In this document: in pieces, positions 9,132 to 18,488 of the stretch | Layout: each line of letters begins with the position of its first letter | Numbering within the stretch: the stretch's first letter is position 1 | NCBI RefSeq assembly: GCF_900240315.1 | Contig: NZ_OEPZ01000005.1 | Coordinates: 62,001-126,000 of the forward strand | Reading direction: 5' to 3' | Length of the DNA stretch: 64,000 nucleotides | From: Dorea phocaeensis | GTDB lineage: Bacteria > Bacillota > Clostridia > Lachnospirales > Lachnospiraceae | Notes under the pieces: generated by a model | What the model was told of the DNA's origin: nothing | Databases searched by the model: none | The model's input: only the letters and a program-made list of their open reading frames with translations | Translations under genes and position numbers: made by a program

Positions 9132-10502
9132 TTAGAATTTTGCCAGTTCTTCTACGACTTCAGATAATGCTACGCCATGAGAAGCCTTTACTAACACGTT
9201 GTCGCCATCCTTGATGATGTCGTTCATGGCAGCGAGAAAATCTGCTTTTGTCTCAAACCAAAGAGCTTTGGTAGAAGCGCCTTTTCCTGCTGCTTCTGCA
9301 AGATCCTTGGCAAAGCCGCTGATTCCGCAGACAAGGTCGATGTTATGAGCGGCTGCATATTCGCCGACTTCCCGGTGAAGCTCTTGTGCATTATCTCCCA
9401 GTTCACCCATGTTTCCAAGAATGGCAACCTTGCGTCCGACGGCCATATCAAGAACATCGATAGCCGCCTTCATAGAAATTGGGTTTGCGTTGTAGCAATC
9501 GTCCAGAATGATGATCCGGTCAGTTTTGATAATATTGTTGCGTCCCGGCATAGACGGAAGATTTTCGATACCAGCCTTGATTTCTTCAGGCGTTAGACCA
9601 AGAGAGAATCCAACGGCTGCTCCGGCCAGTGCGTTGGAAACCATATGTGCCCCCGGAAGCGGGATGACGCAGTCAAAAGAGCTTCCATCCGGCAGGAAGA
9701 TGGTGCAGGAAGTTCCTGCAAGTCCCATGGTTTTGATGTTCTTGGCACGGAATGCGCAATTTTCTCCAAGACCGAAGAAGGAAGGGGTAACACCCTTGAC
9801 CGGTCCCATCTGGGAGAGAAGGTCATCGTCTCCGTTTAACAGGATGCTGCCGCCGGCTTTCATATCCTGGATCATCTGGGATTTCTCCTGAAGAATTCCT
9901 TCTCTGGTTTTGAAGAACTCCAGATGTGCGATGCCGATATTGGTGATGACACAGATGTCAGGGCTTGCGACAGAAGAGAGTCTGCGCATTTCACCAAAAT
10001 GGTTGACGCCCATTTCTAATACGGCAACCTGATGAGATTCATCCATGCCGAAGATGGTAAGAGGAAGTCCCCATTCATTATTTAAGTTCCCCTGATTTTT
10101 ATGTACACGGTACTTCTGTGATACGACAGAAGCGATCATTTCCTTTGTGCTGGTTTTTCCGACGCTTCCGGTGATTCCAACCACTTTGATATCAAAGGAA
10201 TCCCGGTAAAGTTTGGCAATGTCAAGAAGCGCCTGCCCAGTGGATTCCACCAGAATATATGGGAAATCTGTTTCTCCTAGATCTTCATGGGAAACGACGC
10301 AAAGAGCGCCTTTCTCGATCGTATCCGGGATAAATTGATGTGCGTTGAAGCGCTCTCCGTCGATAGCAACAAAGAGGGCATCCTTTTCTACTTTACGGCT
10401 GTCAATTACAACATCGGAGACTTCTCGGTCAAGAAGAGCTTCGTCTCCGTGATAGGTGCCCTGGCAGGCGGTGGTAATATTTCTTAATGTAAGGTTTTTC
10501 AT
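9132..10502 (-). CDS. murF: UDP-N-acetylmuramoyl-tripeptide--D-alanyl-D-alanine ligase
   Basis: 456 residues, the usual length for MurF. It adds D-Ala-D-Ala to UDP-MurNAc-tripeptide, the last cytoplasmic step of the peptidoglycan stem peptide. The Mur ligase P-loop TGSVGKTSTK is at 111-120. The central domain carries ILDDCYNANPISM, and the C-terminal domain has AILGNMGELGD. Its start overlaps the ddl stop by 4 bases. That is telling: ddl makes the dipeptide that MurF uses. Confidence 0.96.
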   Translation of the reverse strand: MKNLTLRNITTACQGTYHGDEALLDREVSDVVIDSRKVEKDALFVAIDGERFNAHQFIPDTIEKGALCVVSHEDLGETDFPYILVESTGQALLDIAKLYRDSFDIKVVGITGSVGKTSTKEMIASVVSQKYRVHKNQGNLNNEWGLPLTIFGMDESHQVAVLEMGVNHFGEMRRLSSVASPDICVITNIGIAHLEFFKTREGILQEKSQMIQDMKAGGSILLNGDDDLLSQMGPVKGVTPSFFGLGENCAFRAKNIKTMGLAGTSCTIFLPDGSSFDCVIPLPGAHMVSNALAGAAVGFSLGLTPEEIKAGIENLPSMPGRNNIIKTDRIIILDDCYNANPISMKAAIDVLDMAVGRKVAILGNMGELGDNAQELHREVGEYAAAHNIDLVCGISGFAKDLAEAAGKGASTKALWFETKADFLAAMNDIIKDGDNVLVKASHGVALSEVVEELAKF

Positions 10503-11602
10503 GATTTTCCTCCTTCAAGTGTGCGGCCCGGGGTATGTGTGTAACGAGCCTTAAAAGATTGGTCGATAATGATCTCACACAGATCCCCGTATTCAATACC
10601 AATTGCTTTTGCTGCCTTTGGAAGAAGACTTGCAGGAGTCATACCCGGCAGTCCGTTCATCTCCAGACAGTAGAATTTCCCATCGCTTTCATCGACGATA
10701 AAGTCGGCGCGGGAATACACATCCATGCGGAGTGCGGCGAACGCTTTTTCAGCGGCTTTTTGCATTTTTTTCTGTGCCTTTATATCTAATGACTGCGGAG
10801 GGCAAAGTTCCGTAGCGCCTCCGGTCTGGTATTTATTTTCATAGTTAAAAATGCCGTCTTTGGGAATGATTTCCACCAGTGGAAGCGCCTTTCCGGCAAT
10901 GAGTCCACAAGCATATTCCCGTCCTTTTAAATACGGTTCAATGACAACCTCATCCTGCTGATCCTCTTCAAAGGAACGGCGGATTGCCTCGGTGTATTCT
11001 TCCTCAGTATGAACGATGTAAACGCCGATACTGGAACCGCCGGAGCATGGCTTGATCACAAGCGGCAGGTAATAACCCAGCTCGCTAAGCGGGGTATCCT
11101 TGGTTGCGGCAGTCAGAGAAGTTCCTCTTGGTGTTGGAACTCTTGACATTTTAAAAACCTGCTTGGCAACCAGCTTGTTCATAGACAAGGAACAGCCCAG
11201 AGAATTTGGCCCGGTATACTTGATTCCCAGAATATCGAAGGTTGCCTGAAGCTTACCGTTCTCTCCTACGGATCCGTGAAGCGCCATGAAAGTAATGTCC
11301 GCCATGCGGCAAAGTTCTATGACGTTCGGTCCTAAGTAGCAGTCTGACTGATCCGGTCGGGCTGCCTTTAACGCGGCGAGATCCGGTGTGGTTGTCTTGA
11401 TTCCTTCAGCAATAGAAAGACCGGAATCCGGTAGGCTAAAAACTTCTTCTAGGCGGTCGGGATCATAGGGAAGACCAAAGAATACATCCAGCAGAAATGC
11501 CTGATGACCCCGTTCCCGTAAGGTTCTGCAGATACCGGCTCCGGAAATTAAGGATACGTCTCTTTCGGGGCTGAGCCCGCCTGCTAATACAATGATTTTC
11601 AT
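10499..11602 (-). CDS. ddl: D-alanine--D-alanine ligase
   Basis: 367 residues with an ATP-grasp fold. The N-terminal motif is VLAGGLSPERDVSL, the ATP loop is KPCSGGSSIGV, and the metal-binding end is EMNGLPGMT. It joins two D-alanines with ATP for the peptidoglycan stem. The VanA/Ddl signature is intact and nothing suggests a D-Ala-D-Lac or D-Ala-D-Ser ligase, although the selectivity loop was not modelled. The start at 11602 has AAGGAG upstream. It lies 15 bases after pncB and overlaps murF by 4 bases, so the two wall enzymes are probably made together. Confidence 0.95.
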   Translation of the reverse strand: MKIIVLAGGLSPERDVSLISGAGICRTLRERGHQAFLLDVFFGLPYDPDRLEEVFSLPDSGLSIAEGIKTTTPDLAALKAARPDQSDCYLGPNVIELCRMADITFMALHGSVGENGKLQATFDILGIKYTGPNSLGCSLSMNKLVAKQVFKMSRVPTPRGTSLTAATKDTPLSELGYYLPLVIKPCSGGSSIGVYIVHTEEEYTEAIRRSFEEDQQDEVVIEPYLKGREYACGLIAGKALPLVEIIPKDGIFNYENKYQTGGATELCPPQSLDIKAQKKMQKAAEKAFAALRMDVYSRADFIVDESDGKFYCLEMNGLPGMTPASLLPKAAKAIGIEYGDLCEIIIDQSFKARYTHTPGRTLEGGKS

Positions 11603-11617
11603 ATAGATGAATCTCCT

Positions 11618-13072
11618 TTATTTTTCTGTGCTTAACTGATCTAGTAAATCTTTTTTCGCATTGTAGAGTTTCGTTGAAAGATCGACGTAAACTCTGTGCG
11701 GGTAGAAGAGACGTTTGGTCTCTTCCCATAAAGTGCTTTTTTCTTCTGCGCAGTATTTTGCGATTTCCCGGACAGACGGAGATTTATAGATACATTCTCC
11801 GTTTCGGAAGATCGGAACCAGGATTTCTCGCATCGTATAAGAGCCGCCCGGAAGTCTGGTCTTTTTCCAAGTGTCTTTCGGATCGAAGAGCAGAAGGTCT
11901 TCGCTGGCATCGAAGGTTTCGTCTGCAAAGCAGATGAGGTCTGCCTTGATTTTTCCGGTGGCTTTATCATAAATCCGGTAAATCGTCTTGTTGCCCGGAT
12001 TGGTAATTTTTTCCGTGTTTTCGGAAATCTTAATCTTTGGTACAAATTCTCCGTTCTCATTTTGGATGGCGGCAAGCTTGTAGACACCTCCAAAAGATGG
12101 ACAATCCTTGGAGGTAATTAGGTTGGTACCGACACCCCAAGAATCAATAGCGGCTCCCTGCATCTTCAGATCATGGAGCAGATATTCGTCCAAATCGTTG
12201 GAAGCGCAGATAGACGCATCTGAAAAACCAGCATCATCAAGCATCTTGCGAGCCTTTTTGGAGAGGTAGGCGAGATCACCACTGTCCAAACGGATTCCAT
12301 ATTTCTTGAATGCCTTTCCCGATTCTTTATATTCCTTGAATACTCGGATGGCATTTGGAACACCGGATTTCAAGGTGTCGTAGGTGTCCACCAAAAGTGT
12401 ACAGTTGTCAGGATAAAGATCAGCATATGCTTTGAAGGCAGTGTACTCGTCCGGGAAGCTCATAATCCAGCTGTGGGCATGAGTTCCCATAACCGGAACA
12501 TCAAACAGTTTTCCGGCAAGGACGTTGGAGGTTCCGACACAGCCTCCAATTATAGCAGCTCTAGCACCGTAAAGGCCAGCGTCCGGACCCTGTGCTCTTC
12601 GAAGACCGAATTCCATAATGCCATCTCCGTTTGCGGCGAAGACAACGCGGGAAGTTTTGGTTGCAATTAAGCATTGATGATTTAAAATATTTAAAATTGC
12701 AGTTTCCACAAGTTGCGCTTCCATAATTGGGGCAATGACTTTTAAGATAGGTTCCTTCGGGAAAATCACGGTACCTTCTGGAATGGCATAGATATCTCCG
12801 CTAAAGTGAAAACCACTTAAATATTGAAGAAAATCTTCTTTAAAAATACCAAGACTTCTTAGATAATCCACATCTTCATAGGTAAAATTCAGATTCTTTA
12901 TATAGTCAATCACCTGGTCAAGACCGGCGCATACAGAATAACCGTTGTTGTTGGGATTTTGGCGGAAGAAGACATCGAAGATTACCGTTTCATTCTGTCC
13001 TTTCTCATAATATCCCTGCATCATCGTAAGTTCGTACAGGTCAGTCAGTAAAGTAAGATCCTGTCTGTTCAT
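11618..13072 (-). CDS. pncB: Nicotinate phosphoribosyltransferase
   Basis: 484 residues, typical of the longer Gram-positive form. It converts nicotinate and PRPP, with ATP, to nicotinate mononucleotide in NAD salvage. Visible blocks are LTDLYELTMMQGYY at the N-terminus, FGLRRAQGPDAG, VDTYDTLKSGVPNA, GIRLDSGDLAYLS and WGVGTNLITSKDCPSFGGVYKL; the last holds PRPP-contacting residues. It is the first gene of the minus-strand operon and has its own promoter at 13139-13167. Mixing NAD salvage with wall genes is unusual but may just be lineage gene order. Confidence 0.95.
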   Translation of the reverse strand: MNRQDLTLLTDLYELTMMQGYYEKGQNETVIFDVFFRQNPNNNGYSVCAGLDQVIDYIKNLNFTYEDVDYLRSLGIFKEDFLQYLSGFHFSGDIYAIPEGTVIFPKEPILKVIAPIMEAQLVETAILNILNHQCLIATKTSRVVFAANGDGIMEFGLRRAQGPDAGLYGARAAIIGGCVGTSNVLAGKLFDVPVMGTHAHSWIMSFPDEYTAFKAYADLYPDNCTLLVDTYDTLKSGVPNAIRVFKEYKESGKAFKKYGIRLDSGDLAYLSKKARKMLDDAGFSDASICASNDLDEYLLHDLKMQGAAIDSWGVGTNLITSKDCPSFGGVYKLAAIQNENGEFVPKIKISENTEKITNPGNKTIYRIYDKATGKIKADLICFADETFDASEDLLLFDPKDTWKKTRLPGGSYTMREILVPIFRNGECIYKSPSVREIAKYCAEEKSTLWEETKRLFYPHRVYVDLSTKLYNAKKDLLDQLSTEK

Positions 13073-13138
13073 AATTTTTAAAAACTCCTTTGTGATGGCA
13101 GTACGATGACTGCGTGTAGTGTCAATATATTCCGTTAC

Positions 13139-13167
13139 ATTATAGCATTAGACGAAAGAAATGTAAA
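13139..13167 (-). promoter_or_regulatory. Sigma-A-type promoter of the pncB operon
   Basis: Reading leftward, TTTACA (13167-13162) and TATAAT (13144-13139) are 17 bases apart. They are about 65 bases upstream of pncB and downstream of the plsC terminator, so pncB starts a separate transcript. Confidence 0.65.
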
Positions 13168-13185
13168 AGGGAAAAGAAAACGTGA

Positions 13186-13218
13186 AAGAACCAGGCGTTA
13201 TACAAGCGCCTGGTTCTT
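13186..13218 (-). terminator. Terminator at plsC 3' end, stop codon in loop
   Basis: A perfect 12-bp stem (13186-13197 with 13207-13218) and a 9-base loop, followed leftward by TTTC and a pyrimidine-rich stretch. The plsC stop codon (13198-13200) is in the loop. Confidence 0.7.
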
Positions 13219-13932
13219 ATTGATCGTTTCTTGAATGATATTCTGACAGTAGTCGGCCAAATGCTTTCTGGTTTCTTTATCCAGATCATTTGGATAGATC
13301 GGCTTTCCATACTCCAGAATGACGTGCGTTTTCTTAATTCGGGGGAACTGCTTCTCGAAGATGGATATTGTGTTGTTCATGCTCATCGGAATAATGGCGC
13401 AGCCAGTCTTGTCTGCAATTTTGAAGGAACCGCTGTGGAATGGGAGGAGACTTAATTCTTCTCCGGTGTTGCGGGTACCTTCCGGGAAAATACAGATGGA
13501 GATTCCCTTCTTAATATAATCGATGGCGGTGAGAATGGTTTTTAAGCCTTCCTTCGGGTTCTCGCGATCCAGGAACAGGCAGTAGAGCCGTTTCATCCAG
13601 TCGCGGAGAAGAGGATAGCCTAACATTTCCTTCTTCGCTACGTATCCGGTACGTCTGCGGCAGCGGGAATAGGTAATCAGAATGTCAAAGTAGCTCCGAT
13701 GATTTCCGATGAAAAGAACCGGCTCATCAGGAATATTTTCCTCTCCGATTACGGTTACTTCTACGCCTGCAACCTTCAGGATCAGGCGAAATGCCCACTG
13801 AACCATCCGCAGGCACTGGTAATCACTGGTTTCTTTTTTACATTTGCCGATCAGCCATTCGACACCAAGTACCGGGATGCCGAGGATGAGATATAGGAAT
13901 AGAATCAACATAACTAAAATAAATCTTATCAT
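13198..13932 (-). CDS. plsC: 1-acyl-sn-glycerol-3-phosphate acyltransferase
   Basis: 244 residues. An N-terminal membrane helix (about 3-27) is followed by the acyltransferase motifs: HRSYFD (H78 and D83, the HX4D catalytic pair), a GYPLLRDWMKRL block, and FPEGTRN (149-155) which binds the phosphate. It adds the second acyl chain to lysophosphatidic acid at the inner membrane face. Transcription is leftward from a probable promoter at 13983-14010, and it ends in a hairpin holding its own stop codon. It is probably monocistronic. Confidence 0.88.
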   Translation of the reverse strand: MIRFILVMLILFLYLILGIPVLGVEWLIGKCKKETSDYQCLRMVQWAFRLILKVAGVEVTVIGEENIPDEPVLFIGNHRSYFDILITYSRCRRRTGYVAKKEMLGYPLLRDWMKRLYCLFLDRENPKEGLKTILTAIDYIKKGISICIFPEGTRNTGEELSLLPFHSGSFKIADKTGCAIIPMSMNNTISIFEKQFPRIKKTHVILEYGKPIYPNDLDKETRKHLADYCQNIIQETINKNQALV

Positions 13933-13982
13933 ATTTTTACCCTCTCAATGTTTCTTCGTTTTGGATTACATGTAATGCAATC

Positions 13983-14010
13983 ATTATACCATGTTTTGTG
14001 TGATTGGCAA
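13983..14010 (-). promoter_or_regulatory. Probable plsC promoter
   Basis: Reading leftward, TTGCCA (14010-14005) and TATAAT (13988-13983) are separated by 16 bases, about 50 bases upstream of plsC. Confidence 0.5.
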
Positions 14011-14127
14011 TTATATTTATGATTGCAGTAAGGGGGCCATGGGGATTCCGTCTTTGATTTTTCAGTCATGTTTTAGCGGAAAGCTGTGTATGATAGTAAA
14101 GAGAAACAAAAGGCAGGCACAAAAGCT

Positions 14128-14532
14128 ATGAGGCGAATGGTTGTGGCGGTACTTGCCTTTGCCATAGTATTGTCAGCATGTTCCGTCAAAAAAATGGATA
14201 CAGACAAGATAGAAAACGTGGAATTTTCTGTGGTGAAACCGGAAGAAATCCCTGCGGAACTGGCGGTGGAAATCGAGGATGGAAAGCAGCAGGAAATGAA
14301 ACGAACCTATGGTGATAAGGGAAAGCTCTATGTGGTAAGAGGATATGGGGTACGTGATGTTGCCGGGTATCAGGTGGAAGTGACCGGATGTTATGAAGCG
14401 AAAGATGCAGTGGTGGTAGAGACTAAGCTTTTAGGACCGCCAAGAGGAGAGAAGATACGAAAGGAAAAGACGTATCCATTTGTAGTGATTCAGATGGAAT
14501 ATACGGAGAAGCCGATTGTATTTGATGCATAG
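14128..14532 (+). CDS. PrcB-like domain lipoprotein
   Basis: 134 residues from ATG 14128. A start further upstream (GTG 14086) adds 14 polar residues that would spoil the signal peptide. The sequence begins MRRMVVAVLAFAIVLSAC, a lipoprotein signal with lipobox LSAC. The rest ends in a beta-rich GYQVEVTGCYEAKDAVVVET...GPPRG...YPFVVIQM pattern like the C-terminal domain of PrcB, first seen in a protease-complex subunit of Treponema. It is probably anchored on the outer face of the membrane. It is 15 bases upstream of the SipL-like gene, so a sporulation role is possible. The domain call is from pattern memory and is moderate. Confidence 0.6.
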   Translation: MRRMVVAVLAFAIVLSACSVKKMDTDKIENVEFSVVKPEEIPAELAVEIEDGKQQEMKRTYGDKGKLYVVRGYGVRDVAGYQVEVTGCYEAKDAVVVETKLLGPPRGEKIRKEKTYPFVVIQMEYTEKPIVFDA

Positions 14533-14547
14533 CAGGGAGGCAAAAAC

Positions 14548-16107
14548 ATGGAGTATGTAACGAAAAAGGTGCAGACATATCAGAATGGAAAGATGGTGAC
14601 GGATCAATTTTATCTGGATGATGATTACAATGTTCCAGATTCCAAAAGTGATGTCAAGCGAGTGATGCTGGGAGAAGGAACGCTTGTGGTTGAGGAAATG
14701 AAGTCGGTGGAAAATTACATACGGGTGGCGGGAAAGCTTCATTTCCGGGTATTGTATGTGACAGATGAGGTGGAAAATCGCTTGGCATCGCTGGAAGGAC
14801 GAATTCCCTTCGAGGAAATGGTTTACCGGGAAGAGCAGTTGGAAGAGGGAGTTTTTCTGTCTCATTCCTCGGTGGAACTGACGGTGACGATGATTCATTC
14901 CCGCAAATTAAATATCAAAGCGCTGGCAGAAATTTCTCTGCAGGGGGAGACGAGTCGGGAGCAGGAGCTTACGCTTGATATTGACAGTGAAGAAGCGATC
15001 TACAAAAAGAAGGAAGAACAGGAGATTTTGAAGCTGGCAGCGGCGAAGAAAGACACCTGTCGGATCAAGGAAGTTGTTTCGATTGGAGGCACGAAAGAAA
15101 ATATGGGAACAATCCTGTGGTCGGAGGTCACAGGAAGGAAGCTGGACACCCGGCTTGAGCAGGATGAATTAAAGCTAATGGGAGAGCTTCTTTTATTCTG
15201 TTTCTATGAATCACCGGACGGTAAGATTGACTGGGTAGAGCAGACGATTCCTTATGAAGGACGTATAGAATGTGAAGGAGCCGCAGATCATATGTATCAT
15301 CAGATCTATGAGGAACTGACGGATATCCATGTGGAACCAAGGATGGATGAAGACGGTGAAATGCGGATGATCGGCGTTGAGGCAACATTAGAAGTACGAG
15401 TGGCCGTTTATGAGGAGGAGAAGGTCAGTCTACTTGCAGATCTATACTCTCTTAGGAAAGACTGTATTGTGGAGACGGAAGAGGTAGAGCTTTCCCGCCT
15501 GCTGATGCAGAATCACTCGAAGTGCAAGGTGTCCGAAGAATTGCAGCTTCCAGAGGTGAAGGATAATATTTTACAGATCTGTCACAGCAGCGGACGGATT
15601 CAGGTGGAACGGGCAGAGCCGGTAGAAGGAGGAATTCAGACGGAAGGTGTGCTTCATGTGAGTTTCCTCTATGTAAAAGCGGATGATGATGTGCCTTTTG
15701 ATACCTGGCAGGGAATGATTCCATTTTCCTATCTGCTGGAGAGCCGGGAGACGGCGGAGGATATGACATACACGGTAAGCCATGCGGTTGAACAACTGTC
15801 GGTGAACCTGCTTGGGGGAGATCGGATCGAGATCAAGGCGGTGCTTGCGTTTCATAGTTTTGTGAAGAAGCCGGTAATACTGCACAATATGAAAGAGGTA
15901 CGGCTTGAGTCTCTTAACTGGGAAGAAGCGGAGAAAGGGCCGGGAATCATTGGCTATATTGTACAGGAGGGCGACGAACTATGGGATCTGGCAAAGCGTT
16001 ACAGCACGACGGTGGAAGGAATCAAGGAGATCAATGAACTGGAATCAGACGAGATAAAAGCAGGGAAGAAAATATTGATTTTTAAGGAGAATATGAGTAT
16101 ACTGTAG
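14548..16107 (+). CDS. SipL-like SPOCS (DUF3794) and LysM domain protein
   Basis: 519 residues. SPOCS/DUF3794 repeats are visible in the N-terminal half, with the YNVPDSKSDVKRVM signature at about 29-42, and again at about 170-280 and 300-420. A C-terminal LysM covers about 470-515 (YIVQEGDELWDLAKRYSTT). Length and architecture match SipL of Clostridioides difficile, which binds SpoIVA and is needed to encase the forespore in coat. It would act in the mother cell around the forespore. GGGAGG precedes ATG 14548. The PrcB-like gene is upstream and ispE follows closely. Orthology to SipL rather than another SPOCS protein is inferred. Confidence 0.78.
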   Translation: MEYVTKKVQTYQNGKMVTDQFYLDDDYNVPDSKSDVKRVMLGEGTLVVEEMKSVENYIRVAGKLHFRVLYVTDEVENRLASLEGRIPFEEMVYREEQLEEGVFLSHSSVELTVTMIHSRKLNIKALAEISLQGETSREQELTLDIDSEEAIYKKKEEQEILKLAAAKKDTCRIKEVVSIGGTKENMGTILWSEVTGRKLDTRLEQDELKLMGELLLFCFYESPDGKIDWVEQTIPYEGRIECEGAADHMYHQIYEELTDIHVEPRMDEDGEMRMIGVEATLEVRVAVYEEEKVSLLADLYSLRKDCIVETEEVELSRLLMQNHSKCKVSEELQLPEVKDNILQICHSSGRIQVERAEPVEGGIQTEGVLHVSFLYVKADDDVPFDTWQGMIPFSYLLESRETAEDMTYTVSHAVEQLSVNLLGGDRIEIKAVLAFHSFVKKPVILHNMKEVRLESLNWEEAEKGPGIIGYIVQEGDELWDLAKRYSTTVEGIKEINELESDEIKAGKKILIFKENMSIL

Positions 16108-16140
16108 GTGCACTGTATACAAGATACAAGGAGAAAACAT

Positions 16141-17016
16141 ATGGATAAGATGGAATTGAAAGCACTGGGAAAGATTAACCTGGGACTGGATGTGCTGGGG
16201 AGAAGAGAAAATGGCTACCATGATGTCCGCATGGTGATGCAGACACTGTATTTATATGATCAGATTACAATTGAAAAGACAGAAAAGCCGGGGATTGAAT
16301 TGTCCACCAATTTATTCTATCTCCCGGTGAATGAAAATAACCTGGCGTACCGTGCCGCAGATCTTCTGATGCAGGAATTTGGAGTGGAAGAAGGAGTTAA
16401 AATTACGCTGGAGAAGCATATTCCGGTGGCAGCAGGTATGGCGGGTGGAAGCTCGAATGCAGCAGCGGTGCTGTATGGAATCAACCGTATGTTTTCGCTG
16501 GGGTTATCACAGGAAGAGTTGATGGAGCGAGGCGTGAAGTTAGGGGCGGACGTTCCATACTGTATTATGCGGGGAACTGTTCTGGCAGAAGGAATCGGCG
16601 AGATATTAACGCCGCTTCCGGCCATGCCGCGCTGCACGGTACTGGTGGCAAAACCGCCTATCAGCGTATCTACAAAGCTGGTTTACGAAAAACTGGATGC
16701 GCATGAAATAGAGAATCATCCAGACATTGACGGGGTTCTGGAAGGATTAGAACGACAGGATCTTAAGAAAATTGCGTCCAGTATGGGAAATGTACTGGAG
16801 AGAGTGACGGTGGAAGAATATCCGGTTATCGAAGAGATTAAGGAAATGATGAAGGAAAATGGCGCGCTCAATGCGATGATGAGTGGCAGCGGGCCGACGG
16901 TCTTTGGGCTGTACAGCGATAAGCGGATGGCAAAAGAAGCGGCGCAGAAGATAAAGGAATCTGGAATTGCAAAGCAGGTGTATGTGACCAACATACATAA
17001 TGCAAGGAGGAAATAA
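16141..17016 (+). CDS. ispE: 4-diphosphocytidyl-2-C-methyl-D-erythritol kinase
   Basis: 291 residues from ATG 16141, chosen for AAGGAG 7 bases upstream; an earlier start at 16108 has no good site. It is a GHMP kinase: GKINLGLDVLG at 10-20, the ATP loop PVAAGMAGGSSNAA at 95-108, and a C-terminal MSGSGPTVFGLY motif. It phosphorylates the 2-hydroxyl of CDP-methylerythritol in the MEP isoprenoid pathway. Its start is 34 bases after the SipL-like stop, and the GntR gene follows after 3 bases, so all are probably on one mRNA. Confidence 0.95.
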   Translation: MDKMELKALGKINLGLDVLGRRENGYHDVRMVMQTLYLYDQITIEKTEKPGIELSTNLFYLPVNENNLAYRAADLLMQEFGVEEGVKITLEKHIPVAAGMAGGSSNAAAVLYGINRMFSLGLSQEELMERGVKLGADVPYCIMRGTVLAEGIGEILTPLPAMPRCTVLVAKPPISVSTKLVYEKLDAHEIENHPDIDGVLEGLERQDLKKIASSMGNVLERVTVEEYPVIEEIKEMMKENGALNAMMSGSGPTVFGLYSDKRMAKEAAQKIKESGIAKQVYVTNIHNARRK

Positions 17017-17019
17017 CCG

Positions 17020-17697
17020 ATGGAAACGAATTTTAATGTCAGTATGAATGAATATCTTCCGCTTCGGGATGTGGTATTCAATACACTGAGACAGGCGATT
17101 TTAAAAGGGGAATTAAAACCGGGCGAGCGGTTGATGGAAATACAGCTGGCGAATAAGCTTGGGGTAAGCCGGACACCGATCCGAGAGGCGATCCGTAAGC
17201 TGGAGCTGGAAGGACTGGTGCTGATGATCCCAAGGAAGGGCGCAGAGGTGGCGGATATTACCGAGAAGAGCCTGCGGGATGTGCTGGAGGTTCGGAAAGC
17301 GTTAGAAGAGTTGGCTGTTCAGCTTGCCTGTGAGAAGATTACAGAAGCAGAGATTGAAGAACTTAAGAAGGCAGCAGAAGATTTTAAGAAGATTTTGAAG
17401 AGTAACGATGTGACTCAGATCGCAGAAGCGGACGTTCATTTCCATGATATTATTTATATGGCAACCGACAATCAGAAGTTGATCCAGCTGCTGAGTAATC
17501 TAAGAGAGCAGATGTACCGCTACCGGGTTGAGTATTTGAAGCGGGAAAGTGTCTACCCGAAGCTGATTGCGGAGCATGAAGAGATTATTCATTTTATTCA
17601 GGAAAAGAATAAGACGCAGGCGGCAGAAATGGTCAGCCGTCATATTGATAATCAGGTAGATGCAGTTATGGCAGTGATTCGTAACAAGCAGAATTAA
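17020..17697 (+). CDS. GntR family transcriptional regulator, FadR/FCD subgroup
   Basis: 225 residues. The N-terminal winged helix-turn-helix (about 12-80) has LKPGERLMEIQLANKLGVSR and TPIREAIRKLELEGLV. The C-terminal FCD domain (about 88-215) is all-helical with acidic and histidine positions (ADVHFHDIIY, ISRHIDNQ-type end) that usually bind a metal and a carboxylate ligand. The ligand is unknown. AAGGAGG precedes the ATG. In many Firmicutes a GntR gene follows ispE, so this may be conserved order rather than regulation of ispE. Confidence 0.85.
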   Translation: METNFNVSMNEYLPLRDVVFNTLRQAILKGELKPGERLMEIQLANKLGVSRTPIREAIRKLELEGLVLMIPRKGAEVADITEKSLRDVLEVRKALEELAVQLACEKITEAEIEELKKAAEDFKKILKSNDVTQIAEADVHFHDIIYMATDNQKLIQLLSNLREQMYRYRVEYLKRESVYPKLIAEHEEIIHFIQEKNKTQAAEMVSRHIDNQVDAVMAVIRNKQN

Positions 17698-17774
17698 ATT
17701 ATTTGACAGGGTTTGAATAAGATCTAAAGTTACTGGAAAGAATCTCTCTATCAGGACAGGGAGGTTCGATACAT

Positions 17775-18488
17775 ATGGAAGACAGGAAGACAGGAAAGAA
17801 TACAAAGAAATGGATCTGCATGGCGGCAGCTGTAGGAATCGCGCTTTTTCTGACGGGATTGTTGGCGGGAGAACGAACCCGTATGGTGCAGGCGAAGGTG
17901 GCGAAGACGCAGGAATCGCTTGCAGAAGAGGTTTTCCGTTTCCATGTGCTTGGGAACAGCGACAGTCGTAAAGATCAGGAAGTGAAGCTCAAGGTGCGGG
18001 ATGCCGTGATCGACTATATGAAGCGGGATATGGGAGAGTGGGAAGACGTATCAGGTGGAGAAGATGCCGCTAAGGCGGAAGCGACAAAGCGCTGGGCCAA
18101 GACCCATCTTCGTAAAATCGAAGATACAGCAAATCAGGTACTGGAAGAGGAAGGATATTCCTACCGTGCAAAAGCGGAAGTCACCACCTGCTACTTCCCG
18201 GACAAGCGGTACGGAGACGTGCTGTTTCCGGAAGGGGAGTATGAGGCCTTAAGGATCAAGCTTGGGAAGGCGAAAGGGCGCAACTGGTGGTGTGTACTGT
18301 ATCCCAATCTCTGCTTTATGAATTCTACCTGCGCGGTGGTAGAGGAAGACGGAAAGAAAGTATTGAAAGAAGCGCTGACAGCCGAGGAATATGAGATGGT
18401 AACGGCAGCTTCAGACTTTAAGATAAAATGGTTTTTCTTCGGAGACAAGGAGAAGGACGAGAAGATACATGGAGGCAATCAAAAATGA
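17775..18488 (+). CDS. spoIIR: Stage II sporulation protein R
   Basis: 237 residues. An N-terminal hydrophobic segment (about 12-30) acts as signal or anchor. The SpoIIR hallmark RFHVLGNSDSRKDQEVKLKVRD follows at about 56-77. In the family, SpoIIR is made in the forespore under sigma-F and exported into the intermembrane space, where it activates SpoIIGA to process pro-sigma-E. The start has GGGAGG upstream. Its stop overlaps the next gene's start by 4 bases (ATGA). No clear sigma-F promoter could be confirmed by eye. Confidence 0.93.
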   Translation: MEDRKTGKNTKKWICMAAAVGIALFLTGLLAGERTRMVQAKVAKTQESLAEEVFRFHVLGNSDSRKDQEVKLKVRDAVIDYMKRDMGEWEDVSGGEDAAKAEATKRWAKTHLRKIEDTANQVLEEEGYSYRAKAEVTTCYFPDKRYGDVLFPEGEYEALRIKLGKAKGRNWWCVLYPNLCFMNSTCAVVEEDGKKVLKEALTAEEYEMVTAASDFKIKWFFFGDKEKDEKIHGGNQK

